Origin: an uncultured Butyrivibrio sp.
Lineage (GTDB): Bacteria > Bacillota > Clostridia > Lachnospirales > Lachnospiraceae
Assembly (NCBI GenBank): GCA_947169985.1
Contig: CAMVRW010000057.1
Span: forward strand, 1-10,383
Reading direction: 5' to 3'
Length of the DNA stretch: 10,383 bases
The stretch's first letter is position 1. Every line of letters starts with the position of its first letter. Made by a program: the position numbers and the translations under genes. A model generated the notes under the pieces. The model searched no databases. It was not told the DNA's origin and was given only the letters and a program-made list of their open reading frames with translations. Below are positions 5,868 through 10,383 of this stretch, piece by piece.

Positions 5868-7520
5868 ATGTTTTTGATTTCAGCTTTTGTATTGATAATA
5901 CCTGTACTATGTCTGGCTTTTCTGGGACTGCGGTTTTATACCCATATGCTTCAGCTCTCCAGCTACCAGTTTCAGGGATATTTCAGGTTCATGAAGACTA
6001 ACTGGAAGAGAGTGTTGTTCCATATTCTCTTCCTTATATTTTTTGTATTGGTGTTCTTTGGCACGGGCTTTAATTCCATGGCGTTGCCGATAGTAATGCT
6101 GCTGGCAATACTGGGAATCTTCGTCGGCCTTATCATCTCCTACCTTCCAAGGGAGGCCAAGAAAAAGTTTGTGGTAACTGACAGGGTAAAGAGACTTTTT
6201 ATCACTTACGTTATCCTGACAGTCCTTATTTTTGCCCTGGGATGTCTTGGCGTTAGAGTGACCCAGGTTGGGCTTAATGAATATGGTGATGTGCTGTTTG
6301 CCGTGGGACTTATCATGGGAGCTGTAATTTATGTAACAGTGCTTCCTTTTATTCCTGCTCTGGCAAATCTTATCAACAAGCCAATAGAAAACCGCATCAA
6401 TCAGGGCTTTATTGATGACGCAGTAAGGATACTGAAGGAACATGAAAACCTTCGTATCATCGGAATAACCGGAAGCTATGGAAAGACCAGCGTAAAGTAT
6501 TATCTGACAACGCTTTTGTCTGAGGGCTTCAGAGTACTTATGACCCCCGAGAGTTACAACACTCCCATGGGTATCGTAAGGACCATAAGGGAGCACATGC
6601 AGCCTACTCACGAGGTGTTTGTCTGCGAGATGGGCGCCCGTCACCTTCATGATATAAAAGAGATCACGGATTTTGTTCATCCTGATGACGGAATCGTGAC
6701 ATCTATCGGATATCAGCACCTTGAGACCTTCCATTCTCTGGAGAATATCATCAGCACCAAGTATGAACTTCTTGATGCAGTAGATGCAAAAGAGAAAGCT
6801 GAGGGTGGAAAGGTTCCTGGCAAACATCTTAAGTTTGTTAACGGTGACAACGAGATCATCAGGAAAAATATGAAATATCCTGATGCAATAACCTATGGCC
6901 TTTCTGAAGGCTGCGACTATAGAGCTACAGATATCAAGGTTACCGGCGCAGGAACTACCTTTACCGTTACTTCAAAGACGGGAGAGAGCGGCGAGTTTAA
7001 CACAAAGCTTGTGGGAAGACACAATGTTGAGAATATCGTAGGTGCCATTGCTGCAGCAAACAGCCTTGGAATCCCAATGACCAAACTCAGGATGGCAGTA
7101 AGGAGGCTCCAGAGCGTTCCTCACAGACTTGAGCTTGTTAAGCACGGCAATGTTTCTATCCTTGATGATGCATATAACTCTAACCCCAATGGTGCCAAGG
7201 TGGCCCTTGAGACCCTGGCTCTTTTTGAGGACAGCGTTAAGATCCTTGTTACTCCCGGAATGGTTGAGCTTGGAGAGAAGGAAGATGAGTACAACAATGA
7301 CTTCGGAGCTCAGGCAGCAGGAGTCTGTGATTATATAATCCTGGTAGGAGATAAGAACAGTGCTTCCATTAAGAAAGGCGTTGAGGAAGCCGGATTTGAC
7401 CCGGAGAAGCTCTTTGTAAAGAGCACCTTTACGGAAGCTTCCAAGCTTATGTATGAACTTGACGCAGGCAGAGAAAAGGTTATACTTTTAGAGAACGATC
7501 TGCCCGACAATTATAAGTAA
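5868..7520 (+). CDS. Membrane-anchored Mur ligase, MurF-like
   Basis: An ATP-dependent amide ligase of the Mur family, closest in motifs to MurF, which adds D-Ala-D-Ala to a peptidoglycan stem peptide. The 550-residue protein begins with about five predicted membrane helices (roughly 3-22, 47-66, 72-92, 108-127, 141-168). The Mur central domain follows: P-loop TGSYGKTS (201-208), ESYNTPMG (228-235), EMGARHLHDI (254-263), a TKYELL segment (297-302) where the carbamylated Lys is expected (Lys298), GRHNVEN (383-389), and the C-terminal domain with DDAYNSNP (433-440). The C-terminal end LLENDLPDNYK is intact. From P-loop to end it is about as long as in ordinary MurF, but the uridine-binding N-terminal domain is missing and replaced by the membrane part. 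The start has GAGG nine bases upstream, overlapping the hydrolase stop. Together with ddl 31 bases downstream it forms a D-Ala-D-Ala making and adding pair. Whether it is the housekeeping MurF or a paralogue cannot be decided here. Confidence 0.85.
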   Translation: MFLISAFVLIIPVLCLAFLGLRFYTHMLQLSSYQFQGYFRFMKTNWKRVLFHILFLIFFVLVFFGTGFNSMALPIVMLLAILGIFVGLIISYLPREAKKKFVVTDRVKRLFITYVILTVLIFALGCLGVRVTQVGLNEYGDVLFAVGLIMGAVIYVTVLPFIPALANLINKPIENRINQGFIDDAVRILKEHENLRIIGITGSYGKTSVKYYLTTLLSEGFRVLMTPESYNTPMGIVRTIREHMQPTHEVFVCEMGARHLHDIKEITDFVHPDDGIVTSIGYQHLETFHSLENIISTKYELLDAVDAKEKAEGGKVPGKHLKFVNGDNEIIRKNMKYPDAITYGLSEGCDYRATDIKVTGAGTTFTVTSKTGESGEFNTKLVGRHNVENIVGAIAAANSLGIPMTKLRMAVRRLQSVPHRLELVKHGNVSILDDAYNSNPNGAKVALETLALFEDSVKILVTPGMVELGEKEDEYNNDFGAQAAGVCDYIILVGDKNSASIKKGVEEAGFDPEKLFVKSTFTEASKLMYELDAGREKVILLENDLPDNYK

Positions 7521-7551
7521 GATATTTGCAGACCGGTGAAAGAAGGTTTTT

Positions 7552-8757
7552 ATGAAGCTGAAAGTAGCAGTATTATTTGGCGGAAAAAGTACAGAGCATG
7601 AGATCTCAATCATCTCAGCAATACAGGCAATTGGTTACATCAACAAGGAAAAGTATGATGTGATACCTGTTTACATCACAAAGAACAACGATTTTTATGT
7701 AGGTGATGCAGTGGGAAATATTGAGGAGTACACTCACATTCCTGAACTTCTCAAAAAGAGCACACAGGTTATATGGGTTAAGGAGGGTGATAGAGTATCC
7801 CTTGTAAGATACCCAATGAAGAAGTTTGGTAACAATGTGATCACACAGGTAGATATCGCATTCCCTATCGTTCACGGAACAAATGTTGAGGACGGAACTT
7901 TACAGGGATACCTGGCTACAATGGGGCTTCCTGTTGTGGGCTGTGATGTTCTCTCATCTGCTGTCGGAATGAATAAATACGTAATGAAGACAGTCCTTAA
8001 GGACAATGATATACCTGTTCTTGACTGCAAGTGCTATACCTGGAAAGACTATGAGGATGTGGATGGTCTTGTTGCAAAGATCGAGAAAGCCTTCACCTAT
8101 CCTGTTATCATAAAGCCTTTAAACCTTGGTTCCAGTATCGGTATCAAGCTTGCAAAGGACAGAGATGAGCTTTTGGAAGCCCTTGATCTTGGATTTGAAT
8201 TCTCCAAGAAGATACTTGTAGAAAGAGCTATCACTAACCTTAAGGAGATCAACTGCTCAGTACTTGGCGACTATGAGTCAGCCCAGGCTTCTGAGTGTGA
8301 GGAGCCAGTTAACTCTGACGAGATCCTCAGCTTTGAAGATAAGTATATCGGTGGAGCAAAGGGCGGCGCTAAGGGTGCTAAGACCGGAGGCAGCAAGGGA
8401 ATGGCTTCTCTTAAGAGAAAGATTCCTGCTGAGATCTCTTCCGAGATGAGAGACAAGATCAGAAAGATGGCAGTTGATGCATTTATTTGCCTTGGCTGCA
8501 GCGGTGTATCTAGAATTGATTTCATGATCGATAAGGACACCAATGAAGTATACTTAAACGAGATCAACACTATTCCCGGATCCCTTTCCTTCTATCTTTG
8601 GGAGCCACTGGGAATGAAGTATGAGACTCTTTTGGATAACATGATAGAACTGACCCTTAAGGCTGACAGAGAGAACCACAAGGTGGTTTATTCCTTCGAG
8701 ACCAACGTCCTTGAAGGCGTTAAGCTTGGAGGCGGAAGCAAGGGCAGCAAGATGTAA
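7552..8757 (+). CDS. ddl: D-alanine--D-alanine ligase
   Basis: Joins two D-alanines with ATP to make the dipeptide used in peptidoglycan precursors; cytoplasmic ATP-grasp enzyme. The 401-residue protein shows LFGGKSTEHEIS (8-19), HGTNVEDGTLQGYL (108-121), KPLNLGSSIGI (188-198), SRIDFM (320-325, with the active-site Arg) and the metal-binding E-x-N in NEINTIPGS (336-344). The EDKY residues at 262-265 give the Lys-Tyr pair found in D-Ala-D-Ala ligases in place of the His of VanA-type D-lactate ligases, so normal D-Ala-D-Ala specificity is expected. A Gly/Lys-rich stretch (267-283) sits in the omega-loop region, and a similar short tail (GGGSKGSKM) ends the protein, making it longer than typical Ddl enzymes of about 310-370 residues. 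AGAAGG lies five bases before the ATG. It is the last gene of the run, followed by a terminator. Confidence 0.95.
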   Translation: MKLKVAVLFGGKSTEHEISIISAIQAIGYINKEKYDVIPVYITKNNDFYVGDAVGNIEEYTHIPELLKKSTQVIWVKEGDRVSLVRYPMKKFGNNVITQVDIAFPIVHGTNVEDGTLQGYLATMGLPVVGCDVLSSAVGMNKYVMKTVLKDNDIPVLDCKCYTWKDYEDVDGLVAKIEKAFTYPVIIKPLNLGSSIGIKLAKDRDELLEALDLGFEFSKKILVERAITNLKEINCSVLGDYESAQASECEEPVNSDEILSFEDKYIGGAKGGAKGAKTGGSKGMASLKRKIPAEISSEMRDKIRKMAVDAFICLGCSGVSRIDFMIDKDTNEVYLNEINTIPGSLSFYLWEPLGMKYETLLDNMIELTLKADRENHKVVYSFETNVLEGVKLGGGSKGSKM

Positions 8758-8762
8758 AAAAT

Positions 8763-8808
8763 AAGCCGCTACGTATCATATCAGTGTGATGCGTAACGGC
8801 TTTTGTTT
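8763..8808. terminator. Bidirectional intrinsic terminator between ddl and plsC
   Basis: A 16-bp imperfect stem (AAGCCGCTACGTATCA at 8763-8778 with TGATGCGTAACGGCTT at 8787-8802; one C-A mismatch and one G-T wobble) has an eight-base loop. On + it is followed by TTTTGTTT, on - by TTATTTTTTAC. It begins five bases after the ddl stop codon and lies just beyond the end of the convergent acyltransferase gene, so it can end both transcripts. Confidence 0.9.
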
Positions 8809-8835
8809 AGGGTAATTTACTTTGGAAGGCGTATG

Positions 8836-9573
8836 TCACAAAGACATGGCCTGGTTTTTGAGGTAGATTTCCTCGATGATATTCTTTACATATCCATCGA
8901 TGTTCTTCTGATCTTCCTTTGAAAGCTCGCTCATGATTATGGGCTTGCCATATTCGATCACAACCTTGGTGCTGCGGATGAATGGAACATGCTTTTCAAG
9001 GATTTCATCTGAGTGGTTCATTACAACAGGAATGATGGGACATCCTGACTTCTGGGCAATCTTGAAGCTTCCCTTATGGAACTCTCCCAAAGGCTGGTCT
9101 GTCTTATTTCGGGTTCCTTCAGGGTAAATGAAGATGGAGATACCGTTTTTGACTTTATCTATGGCAGTAAGGACCATTTCAAGGCCTTTTCTGAGATCCT
9201 TTCTGTCCAGGAACAAGCAATCAAGGTAGATCATCCAGATGTTAAGGAGCGGAACCTTTAAGACTTCTTTCTTGGAAATAAATCCTGTTGGACCCGGAAC
9301 TCTTGGGTAAGCAATGACAATATCGAAAATGCTTCTGTGGTTTCCTACGTAAAGAACAGCCTGATCCTTTGGAACATTTTCCTCGCCGATGACGGTGCGC
9401 TTAACGCCGCTGATGAAAGAAACTACATTAAATGCCCAACCGACAACTGCTAGGGATACTTTCTTCTTAACCATGGGATTGAACTTTCCGATGATCAAGA
9501 GCACTCCCTGTAATGGCAGACTTAGTATCAGAAATATTGCAACAAACAAAACTGCAAGAATAGTTCGTATCAT
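8836..9573 (-). CDS. plsC: 1-acyl-sn-glycerol-3-phosphate acyltransferase (PlsC family)
   Basis: Transfers an acyl chain to lysophosphatidic acid to make phosphatidic acid, the second acylation in phospholipid synthesis, at the cytoplasmic membrane face. The 245-residue protein has an N-terminal hydrophobic helix (about 4-28). It carries the four acyltransferase motifs: NHRSIFD (78-84, catalytic His79 and Asp84), FLDRKD (121-126), YPEGTRNK (150-157) and IPVV (181-184). Length fits the PlsC family. The start is supported by AGGAGA nine bases upstream (9588-9583 on this strand). It is transcribed towards ddl and divergently from pyrC. Family members can prefer other acyl acceptors, so the exact acceptor is inferred. 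Confidence 0.92.
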   Translation of the reverse strand: MIRTILAVLFVAIFLILSLPLQGVLLIIGKFNPMVKKKVSLAVVGWAFNVVSFISGVKRTVIGEENVPKDQAVLYVGNHRSIFDIVIAYPRVPGPTGFISKKEVLKVPLLNIWMIYLDCLFLDRKDLRKGLEMVLTAIDKVKNGISIFIYPEGTRNKTDQPLGEFHKGSFKIAQKSGCPIIPVVMNHSDEILEKHVPFIRSTKVVIEYGKPIIMSELSKEDQKNIDGYVKNIIEEIYLKNQAMSL

Positions 9574-9709
9574 AATGATGAATCTCCTGTTTCCAAAAAT
9601 CTTAGACTATTTTCTCATAGTTGCAGGGCTAAATCAACAAAAGCTGTGGTGTGAGCCAAAGGTTTTATGATAAAGTAAATTTGAACCTTAAGGATGGGAG
9701 CTTGTAAGA
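9574..9709. promoter_or_regulatory. Divergent plsC/pyrC intergenic region
   Basis: This 136-base region must hold the start signals for both flanking genes. For pyrC a -10-like TATGAT lies at 9666-9671 without a good -35. The short palindrome CCTTAAGG (9686-9693) lies just before the ribosome site GGGAG (9696-9700). For plsC no convincing -10/-35 pair was found. No clear attenuator or PyrR-type leader structure was recognised. Confidence 0.35.
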
Positions 9710-10383
9710 ATGATAATAATAAAGAATGGAAGGCTGATGGACCCTGCTACGGGGACTGAGGGCCTTTACGACATTTTAATAGACGGTGACAAGATCGCCA
9801 GTATCGGGCTTTGCGGAAGCCTGGATGAGATGGCGAAGGAAGCTGCGTCCATGAAGCTCATGGAGGGCGTGGAGTCCGAATCTATTACAGAGATAGATGC
9901 CACCGGATGTGTAGTTGCTCCGGGACTTGTTGATGGTCATGTTCACTTTAGAGATCCTGGATTTACCTACAAAGAGGATATTGAAAGCGGCGCCAGGGCA
10001 GCAGCCAGAGGTGGTTTTACCAGTGTGATAATGATGGGAAACACCAATCCCCATATGGATAACGTGAATACCATTAAGGATGTGCTTGATCGTGGAGGCA
10101 AGACCGGAATAAAAATCTACGCTTGCGGAAATGTCACCATGGGCATGTCGGGAAAAGAGCTTACTCCCATGGAAGAGCTTATAGAAGCGGGAGCAGTTCT
10201 TTTCACTGATGACGGAAAACCCCTGATGGATGAAAACCTGATGGAGAAGGCCTGTGAGGAAGCTGTTAGACTTGAACAGGTCATAAGCCTTCACGAGGAG
10301 GATCCGGCGGTAATAACAGACAATGGCATAAATGCCGGGGAAGTGGCAGAGGCCATGGGGCTTAAGGGCTCTCCAAGAGAAGC
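9710..10383 (+). CDS. pyrC: Dihydroorotase, N-terminal part (runs off the window)
   Basis: Cyclises carbamoyl-aspartate to dihydroorotate, the third step of pyrimidine synthesis; a cytoplasmic zinc amidohydrolase. The 224 codons in the window run without a stop. They show the amidohydrolase start (MIIIKNGRLMDPATG), APGLVDGHVHFRDPG (70-84, metal His77 and His79), SGARAAARGGFTSV (93-106), the MGNTNP substrate loop (109-114), FTDDG (165-169) and LHEED (194-198), all in the order seen in class I (PyrC/AllB-like) dihydroorotases. HVHFRDPG and MGNTNP favour dihydroorotase over allantoinase. The ATG is supported by GGGAG (9696-9700), nine bases upstream. Between the second beta strand and the DATG motif there is an extended, charged segment (about residues 35-60) that is longer than usual. 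The C-terminal half is outside the window. Confidence 0.92.
   Translation, partial: MIIIKNGRLMDPATGTEGLYDILIDGDKIASIGLCGSLDEMAKEAASMKLMEGVESESITEIDATGCVVAPGLVDGHVHFRDPGFTYKEDIESGARAAARGGFTSVIMMGNTNPHMDNVNTIKDVLDRGGKTGIKIYACGNVTMGMSGKELTPMEELIEAGAVLFTDDGKPLMDENLMEKACEEAVRLEQVISLHEEDPAVITDNGINAGEVAEAMGLKGSPRE

Noticed and set aside
5907..6827. Long minus-strand open frame (306 codons) opposite the Mur ligase gene
   Set aside because: It is antisense to a gene with complete Mur motifs, its product has no recognisable domain and a skewed His/Lys/Tyr composition, and there is no ribosome site.
8343..8400. GGC/GCT/AAG repeats within ddl as a tandem DNA repeat
   Set aside because: The repetition is at codon level only and imperfect; it is a low-complexity protein loop, not a DNA repeat array.
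7552..8757. VanA-like D-Ala-D-lactate ligase (glycopeptide resistance)
   Set aside because: The omega-loop region carries Lys-Tyr (DKY), typical of D-Ala-D-Ala ligases, and no vanH, vanX or vanRS genes are adjacent.
9776..10294. Minus-strand open frame opposite pyrC
   Set aside because: The plus strand frame is open to the window edge and carries clear dihydroorotase motifs; the antisense frame is a by-product of its codon use.

Overview
The window looks like chromosomal DNA from a Gram-positive, Clostridia-type anaerobe, most likely a Lachnospiraceae member near Butyrivibrio. This is inferred from the gene families (a DUF3502-type solute-binding lipoprotein, a GH9-related lipoprotein, a membrane-anchored Mur ligase next to a Ddl with a Gly/Lys-rich insert), a tadA/SRP RNA neighbourhood, moderate GC and strong purine-rich ribosome binding sites. 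No mobile element, CRISPR array, tRNA or rRNA was seen.

Layout. Positions 1-55 hold the last codons of an upstream gene, probably an MsmX/UgpC-type sugar ABC ATPase, followed by an intrinsic terminator (68-98). A PucR/CdaR-type regulator follows on + (145-1233) with its own extended -10 promoter. Between it and tadA, the minus strand carries an SRP RNA (4.5S/scRNA, ffs; about 1247-1430). Its near-perfect promoter overlaps the tadA start codon.

From 1458 to 8757 six + strand genes are tightly packed and probably form one operon: tadA, a solute-binding lipoprotein, a GH9-like lipoprotein, an alpha/beta hydrolase, a membrane-anchored MurF-like ligase and D-alanine--D-alanine ligase. The first three overlap by 8 and 11 bases. 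A bidirectional terminator (8763-8802) closes the run. A convergent plsC-type acyltransferase lies on minus (8836-9573). The dihydroorotase gene pyrC starts at 9710 on + and runs off the window end.

How the genes work together. The last three operon genes form an apparent cell-envelope module: Ddl makes D-Ala-D-Ala, and the Mur ligase is of the type that joins such a dipeptide to a stem peptide. In this ligase the usual uridine-binding N-terminal domain is replaced by about five membrane helices, so its acceptor may be membrane-bound. The two lipoproteins form a second pair: a carbohydrate-type binding protein without a local permease, and a GH9 relative that has lost the catalytic Asp pair and the C-terminal Glu region, so it is probably a surface glycan-binding pseudoenzyme. 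These two sets, together with the SRP RNA/tadA promoter overlap, are the most interesting parts of the window.
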